A stretch of 64,000 nt of DNA, from NCBI RefSeq assembly GCF_018143015.1, contig NC_054751.1, positions 31,009,847 to 31,073,846 of the forward strand, written 5' to 3'. The position numbers were made by a program, and so were the translations under genes. This document shows positions 47,038-60,055 of this stretch, piece after piece. The notes under the pieces were generated by a model. The model did not search any database, was not told the origin of the DNA, and saw only the letters and a list, made by a program, of their open reading frames with translations. The stretch is from Lytechinus variegatus. Its lineage: Eukaryota > Echinodermata > Echinoidea > Temnopleuroida > Toxopneustidae. Every line of letters starts with the position of its first letter. Positions within the stretch are counted from its first letter, which is position 1.

Positions 47038-47737
47038 GCATTTTTGTTTTCTTTCATATTTTTTCTTTTTTTACTTTACATTTTTTACTTTACATTTTTT
47101 TCATTTTGATTTTCTTACTACATTTATGTTTTTTCTTTTATTTTATTGATATCAATTTATTCATTTATGGTTTTTCTTTATTTTATTGATATCAATTTAT
47201 TCATTTCTTTTTTTGGGGGGAGCCTTTTTTACTTGGATGTGTTTATTTTCTCTGTTTTATTTTTAGATAAAATAATTTACATTTCGTTTTATTTATTTTT
47301 TTTGTATAAGTTTGCGTTTTGTTGACTTAATGTATGTGAATCAGTGAAAGTTTATTTTTTAAGGAAAAATCTACGGTTGGGTGAAATGTGCAGGCGCATC
47401 CCGTACAATTTGAAAATCCAATGAAGCGGCCTGTACAATGTATTTATTGAAAAAAATGAGTGATGATTTTTTAAAATATAATTGAATTTACTTTTTACTT
47501 GTAATTTTTTTTTCGAAGAAAATATGCCAATCATCTTTTATTTAAGATTTTTTTTTGCTTTTTGTCAAACTTTTCATGCAAAATCCGCGCCTGTGCAATG
47601 TAACAGCAAGTTCACTTTTTAACATTTTCGACTTCAATTCTAAAATTCATTGTGCGTATGAAATGCAAATTAAATAAAACCCCAATTCATCATCAGATAA
47701 AAATATATATTTCACAATGAAGTGTTATCATAACAAT

Positions 47738-47960
47738 GATAATAATAGCTGTATTTATAAAACGCTGCTATTATTACCCCGGCTTTAGCTCGAGCTATCA
47801 TCAACGACACTCAGTGCTTGCAAGGAATTAATCCTGCCGGGTACCCATTCATCTCACCGGGGTTGAGTGCAGCAGTGTGGATAAATTTCTTGTTGAAGGA
47901 AAACACGCCATGGTAAGGATTCGAACCCATGACATTCTGTTTGAAAGGCGAGAGTCAGAA
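47738..47960 (-). mobile_element. SINE copy, same family as 39178-39667
   Basis: On the minus strand: tRNA-like B box gggttcgaatcctta, then gaatgggtacccggcagga, then aaagccgggg and a tataaa/tattatt tail. The A-box region is degraded. Confidence 0.7.
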
Positions 47961-50900
47961 CTACATCATACTACTACGAAAAATACTACTTTGAAAAGTT
48001 TTTATACCGATTTGCCAATGAGAATTGTGTTCATAAACGAATTTAATCACAAGCCTCTGTATTTCTTCGCAGATAACCCTAGGCAGATAATACATACATT
48101 CCTAATCGAATCATGGCATTTCAAGTAACTTTTGACATTCTATATGATTCAATATCTCATTTAAAAATAAACAACAGAATTTAGAAACAAATTGTTGGTG
48201 TTAAGATGAAACTCAAAACGTGAGTAGACGTTTATTACCCCCACCCCCCCCCCTCCTGGACCCCTCGAGCCTCACATTAACAGGGATCAAAATATTCTTT
48301 GTTGACCTGGCTTCTCAAACGAACCGACAAAAAATTAAGCCTCAAATTCTTTTAAACTCACGCGTACTAATAAAAACGTGACTTTGACCATTAGACCGTA
48401 TCCTTGAACCTGAGATGAATATCATATTGTGACGTCACTGCACACCAAGCAAAAATATTCATCGGTGTTGAAAACTAGGCTCACCTTTTCCTCGCCCCGT
48501 CCACTCTCTCTCCCCCTCCCTCTTTCTTTTTTCTCTCTCTCTGATTTCTCTTTTATCCATTTCTTTTGAAGTTCTACTTCAAGTGAACCTTGCTTGACTT
48601 TTGACACAATTCCATGCAGGGGGTTAATTTACTGTGATTTCAATTCACACTCTGTTATCAAAGTTGACCCTCGAGTTCAGTGAATAGAACCGCTCCATAA
48701 AGCGGAGCAAATTATTATTCCTAATTTATAAAAGCTTTTGGGACCACGATCATGAGGGTTGGGGATTAAAGTGTGAAATGCTGTCATAATTATGGTGAAA
48801 AGCTTCCCACTCAAGCCATTATTATAACGCAATTTTTATTTCTTTCGGCCGCTGTTGTCTCTTCCATACTCAAAACTATAGGTTTGGCAATGAATTTCAC
48901 AATGACAATGAATGGAGTAACCCCATACTCCATGTAAATCTTCCAAAACCAAGAATATCCATTGTGATAATTAGATTGACTCTTAATATTTGGAAACTGA
49001 CAAAATTATCAAGAGGTTTAGTAGTTTAGTGTTTGACATTTTATAGTGTTAAAACTGCACCACAATTTCAAAATAATCTCGCTCGATCTCCAAGAATCTT
49101 ACACCGGGTGTCATCGATGTTAGTCTGGGCCCGACCTCGACTGCCTCGGGCCCAATATTCTGTAGATAACAGACGAATTGGTTGTAGACAAAATGAGTTT
49201 AGACCATTTTCAAGTTGGACGAACCGAGAATTAGACCAACCGATAATACCCTTACTTTTAACATAATTATGGCAAGAAATTAAAATAATTATTACGGTGA
49301 AAGACAGCGATAATTTCAAAGAATGCAAACTGAATAACTATCGTCATCATCAGTCAGAGCTACTCTACCACCAAAACACAACAAAGTTAAAATACGTCTT
49401 TTGGGTTTACCTATATATTACTAAGCATGTCAATATATACATCAGAATTAAAATGCTCAAAGGTCACATCTCTTAACAAACAAACCCCATGACAACTGTC
49501 TACTTTTTTATTATTTGTGTTCTTATGGAACATGCCAATCGAGGCATCAATCTTGAATAATATTTGTTATTAAGCCTCTCTCGACCCACGACCGCAGATC
49601 CCGGCTGTATGGTGAATTCTAAATCACACATGAATAATACTTTTTTATCATTATTATTTTGATGGTTTTCGGCTTCCTGGGGGTAAAATCTTATTCAAAG
49701 AATCGTCATCAAGTGTTTTGATTTGTTTGCTAGACCGTGGAACTGAACTCGGGTATTCGACACGTATAGCGGACCCACAGGTGTCATTACCCGGGATTGC
49801 CGGTATGGCAAGGATCTTCTTCAACCTTGGCGGACGTGGTTAAACGTTTTCTCGAACTTGAAGCTGACGGCCCCGTTAATATGTTATTTGTTTCGTTAAT
49901 TAGTCAATATTTTGATCAATACTGGTATTCTTCTGAAGAATTCACAGAAAAAAGTTAGATGTCCTTTTTTTTAATTTATTTGAATTCATTTCAATTTCAA
50001 AGGGCATCTTCTGAGGATTTGTTCATCAGAACTGAATCGATTTCAAGGGAAATCTGCTGAATATCGTTGGATATTAACATTAATCTGGAAATGTATTCAT
50101 GGAATGTTTTTGGTAATAACATTCATCACCAATTGGCCTCTTGATAACCAAGGATTCAACAACTGTAAGACGAAGCCTAGATAAGTGATAAAAAGCACTT
50201 AAATCAGGTAAGGATTGAAATTAGGAATCTAACGTTTGACATTTGTCATCATTTTTATTAGTTTCACGAATAATTATTTATAATTTGACAGTGTATCTGT
50301 AATAAATTTTCATTTTCTCATCCTACGCGATATAATATTTTGATGAGATTAAGACCCGCCATTGCTCTAAATTGGATATTCATTTTGGATCGTGTACGAC
50401 AAGAGTAAAACATTAATAAAAGTAAGATCTCACTATGTGGTGACTACATATAATGACTAGACGTTTCTATTTAAAGAGATATAATCATTATTTGCTTGTG
50501 ATAAAGAACAAATTATTAGTACAAAGTTTGATTGCTTCTTGCTTCAAGTACATTATGAGTTCATTGTTCATGTTGTAAGCTCACGGTGTAGGGGTCATAT
50601 TCGAAAGGTTGCTTTTCAAAAAAAAATCTTACATTATATAGCTTTGCATTTTATTTTCATGTAAATAAACATGAGAAACTATTTTTCATGCCCCGTCTTG
50701 AAACTATTACACTGTTAAAAAAACCCTGATTTTACAGAAAAATAAAAGAAGATTTTGCAGAAAGCAATACCAGAATCATTCTTTAAATTCATGAAACAGG
50801 AATTTTTCTGCAATTTAACAGAACAGGTCTGTTAGAAAAAGGGGAAAAGGGTGTTTTATTTAAGGAAATTTGTAAGATTACACACACCAAATACCAATTT

Positions 50901-51584
50901 CCTGTAAGATTACGCAATCTGGTAAGATTACAGGTGTGGCTCGAGACTCTGCTGAAGGAACTTCTTTTAGTTTAAGGATACATTTTACATAGACCCTTAT
51001 TCTTTTCTACATGTAGTGATATCATGATATACAAAAATATGGGGATATTGTTTGTGCATTATATATAAAATGCAGCCTGATAACCTAATCAAGAAATGAA
51101 AAAAAATATGTCGTATTAAATTGATAATAAATAAAAATAAAACAGACTTCTTCTTCTTCGTTTTCTTCTTCCTCTTCTTCTTCTCCTTCTTCTAAAACAG
51201 TAAGAAGTAGGAATATAAACTTAATGTTTTATTGACAGGTCTGAGGAAAGAGCATGGGATAATTTCCAAATCAATGCTTGGCTGTGTCAGTGTGTCCCAA
51301 TTTTATCTTATGGCACCAGGATGGAAATTCATGTGATAATTGTATTCAGATTATAGATACGAAACTATCTTGAATAGCCTAAAACACAAGTAAATCGTTT
51401 CAGTTCAAAATTCATTTCACAAAGATTTATAGAATTATACATGTAGCAAGAGCTGCTTGCATTTTAGATCGTATCCCCGCTGAAATCAAGTGTCGTGCAG
51501 ATTCTAATTGGCATTTGTCTGTAAAGAACCTCAGTTAACCAACTTCATAGCAGATTTGCCAGCTATGGCGTAATTTCATCCAGC
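47961..51584. other. Intergenic, no convincing gene
   Basis: Includes a C run at 48240-48253, a CT-rich patch at 48490-48545, a (TTC)n microsatellite at about 51146-51195, and a GC-richer patch at 49730-49870 with no supported exon. Open frames here are short and lack recognisable motifs. Upstream exons of the 53999-54859 gene could lie here unseen. Confidence 0.35.
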
Positions 51585-51780
51585 AAGAAATGTATCCACA
51601 TTGTGCTGCACTCACCCAAGGTGAGGTGAATGGGTACCCGGGGAATGCTTGAGCGCCTAGGCAGCTCAGAAAGCCAGGGTGATAATAATAGCAGGGCCCA
51701 CTGGGAGAACAGTTTTCGGAACTGAAGTGACTTCCCTGGGTAAATATATCACCTATATTATCATTATTAGTATTTTCTAC
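51585..51780 (+). mobile_element. SINE fragment, same family as 39178-39667
   Basis: Contains tgcactcacccaaggtgagg then tgaatgggtacccggggaat, tgcttgagcgc, and a cagggtgataataatagca tail. The tRNA head is missing or too diverged. Confidence 0.6.
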
Positions 51781-51930
51781 CACCTGATTTCCAACGAACA
51801 GTCATACTTTTGATAAGTTACGAGAAACAGAGGGCGATATTTCACTTCAGCACAATAAAAATAAAACACACACACGCAAACAAATTTATAGATACCTAAA
51901 TAATACTACTTCGTTTTGAAGTTGTTACTG

Positions 51931-52675
51931 TATACACTGTGAAAAAAAAGAGTAAATTTACGTTGGTCATTTTTTTGTTGGGTAATATATACGTTGGTTA
52001 TTGTTTTGTTGGGCATTATGTGCCCAATACTTAGGCAAATTTTTACTCTGCCGCTGCCAAAATACAGATGTCCAATTGTTGGGCTAGTAATTGCCCTGCT
52101 GAGTGGTAAATGTTGCGAAACTTTACGATCACGAGTTGCGCTTGCAGCATGCTACACACGGTCGATAAGATATGGAGGAGCTTCTAGATGACTGGGGGCT
52201 GGGGAGCCTCGCTGAATCTTTCATAGATGAGTTGCTTAAACGTTTTTTTAATTTTTTTATTTTGGACTTTACGTTAAGCATAATTTGTAAGGAATTTGTC
52301 AGAATAGGCCTACATACATGACATATATCTGACGCTGTTTTGTTTTTGCTTCACTCACTTGAGATATGCACTTGCACTTGTATGCAGCGTTATTGTGCAT
52401 GCAAAGCACTTTCGGATAAGGTCTCCGGATCGACACGGACCAGGTACACGAAGTGAGTGTAGGCCTTGCCCAGATGTTGGGTTAATAACTTTATTAAAAA
52501 GTTGGGCAAATTAATGTCCCCCAAAATGTAGTTCAAAATATTACCCAACAGTTGGGCACATTAATGCCCCAACAACGTTGGGTAAAATATTGCCCAGTAG
52601 TTGGTAGGGTTGACTATCGGCCCAACGTTGGGCAAAATATTGGGTAAAATATTGCCCAATTTTTTCACAGTGTAT
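51931..52675. mobile_element. 745-bp element with tatacactgtgaaaaaa ends and gttgggcaaaatattg repeats
   Basis: Left tatacactgtgaaaaaaaag, right its inverted match ttttttcacagtgtat. Near the right end gttgggcaaaatattg-type units repeat about seven times in alternating polarity; a few gttgggtaat/gttgggcatt units lie at the left. The middle (52090-52440) is unrelated AT-rich DNA. Confidence 0.72.
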
Positions 52676-53998
52676 GCAAGGGCGACCCCAGAGTATTTTA
52701 ATATTGGGGGTAAGGCGCCCCCTTTCCTTTTGAATATTTGAAAAATAGGGGTGCTGAGCCAATCGAATCCATTTTTTTCTACCTTTTTATTTTTCACAAG
52801 TACCAATTAAAGGCAACAATTTTTTGAGGGGATGAGATTTTCTTTCACATCAAACATGGCAAAGAATACGCCAAAGCTTTTTTTTTAAATAAATCTCTCT
52901 TCCAGGAGACAAACAAAAGAGTATTAAGTATCATTTCAAATGATTGATTATACCGTATATCATATTGAAATACCAATGACTCTTTAGATTTTCTTTCGCT
53001 GGTGCGAAGTCACTTCAAACGATGTTGTTTTAAGTTTTTTTTTCTATATTGTAACTAAAAACAATTTAAACAAACACTAATCTTGTTAACATCCAAATAT
53101 ATTGTTTACATGCAAAGGAAAATGATTTTGAAAAAGAGGAAAATGTGCTTGATTGAGGAAGGATTGGAACAAATAGAAATTAAGTGTTATCATTATTTTC
53201 TCGCCCCTTTTATTTGCATTTTCTTACTCTGTTATTTCAAGAATGTTTTGAGGTTTTTTTTTTTAACAGCCCTTGAGTGACTCTCATATATGACAGTATT
53301 TCTCAGATATCCTGATAAGATTTTATATAAACTTTATCATCCATTCGTGCATTTACTGTTTTCTTATGTATTTCTTATCACCTATAGGCCTACTTATTTT
53401 ATTTCATTTCGATCACATGTCATTCACAACAGTCGAAAGATTCAATCAATGCATGCAAATGCATTTCCAGGGGGGGGAGCATTTCATCAGTACATGCATT
53501 TATCGTCTGGATCCCATAACTTTCCTTGAATTTGATTGGCTGAGAAGCACTGATGTTGGATAAAACGACCGATAGGGTCCTTCCATGTCTTGGTCAACGT
53601 TCATTACATTGACCTCATCATCTATATTAAGATACAATCGTGAGGGACACTCGAAAAGCAAATTGGGGATATTCCCAATGTAGCTAAGGTGCAATGGCTG
53701 GACCCTCTTTAAACAGATAGCGTGATAACGAGGCGCAAAGACAAATAATAAAGGAGACATAATCCTTTATATGACTGTCAGGCTACAGGTTAACTTAAGG
53801 CTTTATGGGGTCAATATTATTGATTATCGAACACATCCGGTTTATCAAGTACTACAATATTTTTTACTGAGTCAGATTTGAAAAATAAATATTAGTGTTG
53901 TAATTGGTCAAAGAAGCAAGGTTGGTATAACAATCACTCGAGGAAAGGAAGGAAGGTCATTTTGCTGATTGTTATGAGCGAGAACGGATATCTTAATC

Positions 53999-54859
53999 AT
54001 GACTTTAATGGATGAATATGTTTGTCGTTTCAGATCACTTTGCGGGGATCTGTCTCCTTCCAGAGGTAGTTTTGGACAGCTAACATCCCCCACCATGCCG
54101 ATCTCTTCCACCCGATCACCACCGAACACAACCCGATCTCAGTATCGGATCAAACGAAGCCAACTTCGGCTAATCCGATCCGGTCGGAACGAACAGACGA
54201 GTGACTCGAATTCTTCCCGTGATGTCAGCTTACGGAGCAGCGGGGTGGCTATGTCGTCGGACGCGTCGACGGCTTCGATCACGTGTTCAGCCAAACCAAG
54301 TTCAGTGCCTCAACCGAGACTCTTAGGGAGGCGATGGAGATGTGAGACCCCTGTGCCTCGCGATGACGCTGATGATCTTTCCGATGTCGACAACCAGCTT
54401 ACCAAAGAGGACACATTAAACCAACGCTGTCGACTCGATAACCTCGTCAACGAACCCGATGTCGATCTCCTTCACCAGAGGCTTCCCAGCATTGATCAGC
54501 GACCCGTTTCCCGACACGTTGTCTATACCGTTCAGTACGACGGCAAGACGAGTGACAAGACGAAGTCATCAAGTACCATGTCCGCCATAGTTTCCTCGTC
54601 CTTTGATTCACCGCGTACTTTAAGAGAGAAAGCGATGCACAAGGACCTTCGAGAAACGGTGAGTACGACCAAGCTGTCGAGACAAGATAGAGACATCAAA
54701 GTGACGTTTGCGAGAAAGACAACGTTTCCAAGCGATGACTTCGTCGATGAGTGCACAAAGAATCGTATTTTATCTTGGTTGGAAAATGTAGAGACAGCTC
54801 AGATTGAAGATTCGATTGATTCTAAAACCTTGACGGCCATCCAAGAAGAAGCGCTCTGA
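53999..54859 (+). CDS. Serine-rich protein of unknown function (probably a terminal exon)
   Basis: Open frame of 286 codons from the ATG at 53999, the longest credible one in the window, with echinoderm-like coding bias (many TCG, CGA, GAC). A good 3' splice site (tttgtcgtttcag, ending at 54033) suggests the true exon starts at 54034 in the same frame, so residues before about 12 may be intronic. Residues 12-170 are Ser/Thr/Arg-rich and look disordered. Residues 230-286 are better ordered: RDIKVTFARKTTFPSDDFVD, then NRILSWLENVE and an acidic tail ending QEEAL. KVTF at 234-237 fits a PP1-docking RVxF motif. No family recognised. No signal peptide or membrane segment. Upstream exons not found. 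Confidence 0.65.
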   Translation: MTLMDEYVCRFRSLCGDLSPSRGSFGQLTSPTMPISSTRSPPNTTRSQYRIKRSQLRLIRSGRNEQTSDSNSSRDVSLRSSGVAMSSDASTASITCSAKPSSVPQPRLLGRRWRCETPVPRDDADDLSDVDNQLTKEDTLNQRCRLDNLVNEPDVDLLHQRLPSIDQRPVSRHVVYTVQYDGKTSDKTKSSSTMSAIVSSSFDSPRTLREKAMHKDLRETVSTTKLSRQDRDIKVTFARKTTFPSDDFVDECTKNRILSWLENVETAQIEDSIDSKTLTAIQEEAL

Positions 54860-54861
54860 CT

Positions 54862-55583
54862 GAAATAGACTTGGTCACCATAAACATAATGGACATTAAC
54901 TTGTTTTAACATTGGAACTTTTATTTTAATTCTGAAATAATCGTGTTCGCCCTTTTTACCCAAGATTTATGAAACATCCAAGAGGAATATTCAGGAGACA
55001 GCTGTACTTTTCAATAGTACATAATGCTTATTTTTCTATAATTATTATCGTTCTATTTTAACGAAATTGCTGCTCAGTCAAAATGATGATCACCAATCAT
55101 ATTGCCTCAATTATGCTGCTATTTTTCAGCTGTTTGAGAATGAATTTGATTATGTAGTTTGCTGCTAAATAGTATATTTTATTTGGAGATGTAATTTGTC
55201 ACGAAATGCCAATGCAGGTACAAATTAAGCTTATGAAAATATACCTTGTTTTACATTGAATATGTTACAGTATGTTTTAATCAAAACAAGTTTCGTTCTA
55301 TAACTGTTTTACATTTCAGCTAAGAAGGTGGTTACATTTTGTTTACATTTAATGTTTATCTCCTTTTCTTTGCAATTCTCAACCATTCCGATTGCTCGAA
55401 CGTTGCTTTTAAACCGTGTACAAAAACGTAAAAACTACCATATGATTGTGATTTTTTGCATGGTCAGCCCCCCCCCCCCCCACTTTGAAAACCGTTCCGC
55501 GGCCCCTGTATTGAGAAAGTACATGTATTGCATCGGCTTAAAACGTTAAGATGGTTGGCTATTTTTTAACTTAAGGTTTTGTT
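54862..55583. other. 3' flank of the unknown gene
   Basis: AT-rich, presumably containing the 3'UTR. A C run lies at 55469-55481. No further gene. Confidence 0.4.
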
Positions 55584-55652
55584 GTCTCACCTGCGAAGCA
55601 AAGTGAGACTATAGGCGCCGCTTTTCCGACGGCGACGGCGACGGCGGCGGCG

Positions 55653-55685
<33 letters not shown>

Positions 55686-56704
55686 TCAACATCAAATCTT
55701 AACCTGAGGTTAAGTTTTTGAAATGATGTCATAACTTATAAAGTATATGGACCTAGTTAATAAAACTTGGCCATAAGGTTAATCAAGTATTACTGAACAT
55801 CCTATCAGAGTTTCATGTCACATGACCAAGGTCAAAGGTCATTTAGGGTCAATGAACTTAGACCATGTTGGAGGAATCAACATCGAAATCTTAACCTGAG
55901 GTTAAGTTTTTGAAATGTCATCATAACTTAGAAAATATATGGACCTAGTTCATGAAACTTGGACATAAGGTTAATCAAGTATCACTGAACATCCTGCATG
56001 AGTTTCACGTCACATGACCAAGGTCAAAGGTCATTTAGGGTCAATGAACTTTGGCCGAATTGGGGATATCTGTTGAATTCCCATCATAACTTTGAAAATA
56101 TATGGACCTAGTTCATGAAACTTGGACATAAGGTTAATCAAGTATCACTGAACATCCTGCATGAGTTTCACGTCACATGACCAAGGTCAAAGGTCATTTA
56201 GGGTCAATGAACTTTGGCCGACTTGGGGATATCTGTTGAATTCCCATCATAACTTTGAAAGTTTATGGATCTGATTCATGAAACTTGGACATAATAGTAA
56301 TCAAGTATCACAGAACATCCTGTGCGCGTTTCAGGTCTCATGATTAAGGTCAAAGGTCAATGAACTTTGGCCGAATCGGGGGTATCTGTTGAATTACCAT
56401 CATAACTTTGAAAGTTTGTTGGTCTAGTTCATTAAAGTTGGACATTAGAGTAATCAAGTATCACTGAACATCCTGTTCGAGTTTCAGGTCACATGATCAA
56501 GGTCAAAGGTCATGTAAGGTTAATGAACTTTGGCCATGTTGGGGTTTTTTGTTGAATAACCATCATATCTCTGTAAGTTTATTGGTCTAGTTCATAAAAA
56601 AGGGAAATAAGAGTAACCATGTATCACTGAACATCTTGTGCGAGTTAGAGTAGTATTCAAAGTCAGCACTGCTGCTATATTGAACCGCGTGATGCAGGTG
56701 AGAC
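55584..56704 (+). mobile_element. Tandem-repeat transposon with 11-bp TIRs and about six 165-bp units
   Basis: Ends gtctcacctgc and gcaggtgagac are exact inverted repeats. After the left end comes a GAC/GGC tract (55628-55687), then about six tandem units of roughly 150-190 bp. Each contains cataactttgaaa, atggacctagttcatgaaac ttggacataag, atcaagtatcactgaacatc and caaggtcaaaggtca. Middle units are most alike and the last is shortest and most diverged. A one-unit relative is at 37130-37275. The design recalls the non-autonomous pearl-like repeats described from bivalves and echinoderms. No coding capacity. Confidence 0.82.
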
Positions 56705-59060
56705 GGCCAGAGGCATTCCACTTGTTCGTAATTGCATTTGGTTACGTATCACAATGGTAAAAAATTGTTTATTCTTCATCAACTGACTGATTTTTTTAAC
56801 AAGACCAAGCTTTGTCTTCGAGTGTATTTAAAGTTAAGATAAAGGGTAACATAAGTGTTAATCGGAATTGATTCAAGCATGTTTTTTTTTGCTAGCATGA
56901 ACTCATCCCAAGTGGTTATGGTTGAAACAGATGTGCATGCAAAACGAATCGCAATATTCCTTTTTTAATCATATTGTAGTTTTGGGGAGAGAATTCTTTA
57001 TGGAATTTTGTATGAATTTAAAATAGATTTGTCGTAAAAATATATTTTAACCTGTCTATTAGGGGAGTGACATCTGGGATAAATCGAACCTGTAATACCA
57101 ATCACTCCAAAGTTACTCTTATTAGAAACAGTATATTTACTTATTCTTCTTAAAGGGAAAGTCATATACCAAATAAGGAATAGTTAAATAAAGAGGTTAC
57201 CCTTTCACCAGCTTACTAAATAAAACAAATATATAGCGAGTGCGTAAATAAATTATTTGTGGGTGTATAAAATCATGAAAATCTATCTTAAATATTGTTG
57301 CAATGAAGGTACGAAACTATGGATCATCCCGTTTTCGAGTGAGCAAAAAGTCGTTGTAGAGTGTTCTTTAGAAAGAATAAGTAAAATAGCTTTTATTTTA
57401 TAATTCATTTTCACTCTCCATTAGTTTTTAATAGAGATATCGTCGCGATATTTTGCCTCAGATATCCATTTTTTATAAAGAAATAATAAGATTTTACTTC
57501 ATTTTAAAAATATTTTATTATTTATGTCTTTACACAATTAAAAACACGCTTTATTTTTTTTAACAACGCTGTTTATTAAATTTTATCGTAAAGTAATAAT
57601 GCTTAATATCATTTATTGAGAATTAAATATTAGAAATTAATCTTTGTTGTTTAAGAATTTAAACACTGTTAAAACAACTACTGAACGATTCACGATTATA
57701 GTAAACAGTGTTGTTTTAAAATTCTAAACGGCGTTTTTGCTGTGTATGTAGTTTGACCTTATTATTTCTATTTTGTGCAATAATCATTTATCACGAGTTC
57801 TATAAGTTCCAAAATGTTAGAGTGGGAGAAAATGGAACTACCAGAAATAACACTCAACATATCAGTTAAAAAGCAAGAGTATGTTTCAGTCATATTCGTG
57901 TTTATTTTTCTAGTTTGATAAAAACCTACTCGAGTTTTTTTTTGCCGTACAGACAAGTTCTTTTTTTTATTACTGAAGAGAGAAAATATGTTCTGAAATA
58001 AATACTATTCCAATGATAATTTCTTGCATGGAATCGTTTATCTTTTATCCACATGTATTTAAGTATTCATATATTTTCTAGAAATAACGGGCAACTACAG
58101 CAAATCAACGATTTTATCTCATAGGTCATGCACAGTACAAGAGTCCTTGAATTTGAAATGCTTAGCGGACAAAATATTGTCGCAGACATTTCACATAATG
58201 AACATGAGTATATTTTATGACGAGCATGACGCATAATAATGTTGCGAAAGGGATTTCATTTTTAAAGGTAACAAAGACGATGTCAATATTATGTAGGTGA
58301 ACCTTTGCAGGGAGGATAAGCTTGAATAGAAGCATTGTTCATCGTTGTGAAATATTGTAAAAGAGAACCCTTGGGGGCGCCACCAACCGTGAGCCTTAAA
58401 GGGTATAATAAAAAGTCATGCAGTCAAAGCGTGATGATGCGACCAATAATGATATACAATATTTGGGGAAGATTGCTGGGGTGTGCATTTATGGAGCCCA
58501 GACAGTAAAAAAATAAGTTCAATTAGGATTACAAAATGCGAGATGAAAGGAGAGGGAGGGGGTGGGGGACATCCCTGATGTATGCCTATGTGGAACTCGC
58601 CAGTCTGCTTTCTCGGCAAAATTACCACCAGCACTTAATGATTTTATAGCTTTTTTGCATTATAAATTTAAAAGAAAGATAAAAAAAACGAGTGCATATT
58701 CATGTTGTACTGTACTGGGAGACTTTAAGCATTCCACGGAAATATCAAAACAATGTCAAATGAAATTTCTTTCTTCCTTCCTTCCTTCTTGCTATCTTTT
58801 TTTCCTTTCTTGCTTTCTCCATTCTGTCTCCTCAATCTAGCGCCACCTTGTGGTATATGTAGGTCAATTGTACACACACAAAAATTAAACTGTCAACACC
58901 ATTTTCTTTTAGGCAAGAATGCTGTGACCAAAAGACATTCTTAAAAGTTTGTACTTTATTAGAAATGAATGCATAATGGATTAGTTAGTACAATCCATCT
59001 TGGAAATGGAATGTTAATGAATGGAAATATGAAAAACAGTGAAAACTATATGACATCTCC
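56705..59060. other. Intergenic, nothing recognised
   Basis: Very AT-rich. Weak inverted sequences around gtgttaaaacaac and gtgttgttttaaa (57665-57725) may be a small element. A CT-rich patch occurs at 58770-58830. No gene. Confidence 0.4.
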
Positions 59061-59067
59061 GCAAAAG

Positions 59068-59205
59068 AAAATAATGTTGACGGTGTTGATGACGATAATG
59101 ATGACGATGATGGTGATGACGACGACGATGATGATTATGATGCTGATGATGATGATGATAATGATGATGGTGGTGATGATGATTATGATGATGGCAATTA
59201 TGACA
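59068..59205 (+). repeat. (GAT)n-type microsatellite
   Basis: Imperfect gatgatgat tract with ggt, gac and tat variants; it creates spurious open frames on both strands. A shorter similar tract is at 20655-20705. Confidence 0.9.
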
Positions 59206-59694
59206 ATAATGTAATGGCAATTTTTACAATGGCGATGAAGATGTTGGTAATTCTGTCTGAGGGTTTCCACTAAACATCATTTAAGTAGATTTTTCGACTA
59301 ACAAACATGGGAAAGTGCAATCAATGTTGCAAGTACAAATTACCATAAGCTTGAAAATGGAAAAGCGAGACAAGTTCCTATTGCTATTGCCATACTAATT
59401 TGTATAAGCACAATCCGAAATTACAAGCGCACCCCAGCCATGGACTTTCCTGACTAGATTTAGGAGGGTAATTCTCTATAAGGCTTTGCAAATTAACCTA
59501 AAGGAAAAAGAAGTCTAAAGAGCCGGGTTGAACATATTTTCCAATATATATTTTTTTCTGGTGGCAGGGGAGGGGTTAATCTTGATGAGCCTATTATTAG
59601 GACGGCCATTAAAGCAACGTTTTTACTTAAAAAAGTTCTTAGGGGGCAGTGCATTTCCGCATTCCTTCTCTTGACGCCCGTCCGCTCTGCTTCT

Positions 59695-59905
59695 CTCCCC
59701 TGCTTCCCCTCCCCTGCTTCCCCTCCCCTGCTTCCCCTCCCCTGCTTCCCCTCCCCTCTTCCCCTCCCCTGCTTCCCCTCCCCTGCTTCCCCTCCCCTGC
59801 TTCCCCTCCCCTCTTCCCATCCCCTGCTTCCTCTCCCCTCTTCCCCTCCCCTGCTTCCCCTCCCCTGCTTCCCCTTCCCTCTTCCCCTTCCCTCGATCCC
59901 CCCCT
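59695..59905 (+). repeat. Pyrimidine minisatellite, 14-bp unit
   Basis: About fifteen copies of tgcttcccctcccc, with variants that lack tg or carry ctt. One strand is almost pure pyrimidine, followed by more CT-rich DNA to about 60055. It creates Pro/Ser-rich and Gly/Arg-rich spurious frames. Confidence 0.93.
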
Positions 59906-60055
59906 CTCCCCCCTTCATTCCCTATCTATCTCCCTCTTTCTCACTGTGCGTGCATGTGTATGCTCTCCCTCCGCATCTCTCTCCACCTCCCCCCCTCTCT
60001 CTCTCCCTCTCTCACAACCCCCCTCCTCCCTCTCTGCCCCCTTTCTCTCTCTCAT

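Noticed and set aside
49730-49870. A GC-richer patch with a frame reading about 35 codons (GTELGYSTRIADPQ)
   Set aside because: No clear splice pair, start or family. It might be an upstream exon of the 54-kb gene, but the support is too weak.
58969-59270. Met- or His/Ile-rich frames
   Set aside because: Translations of the GAT microsatellite.
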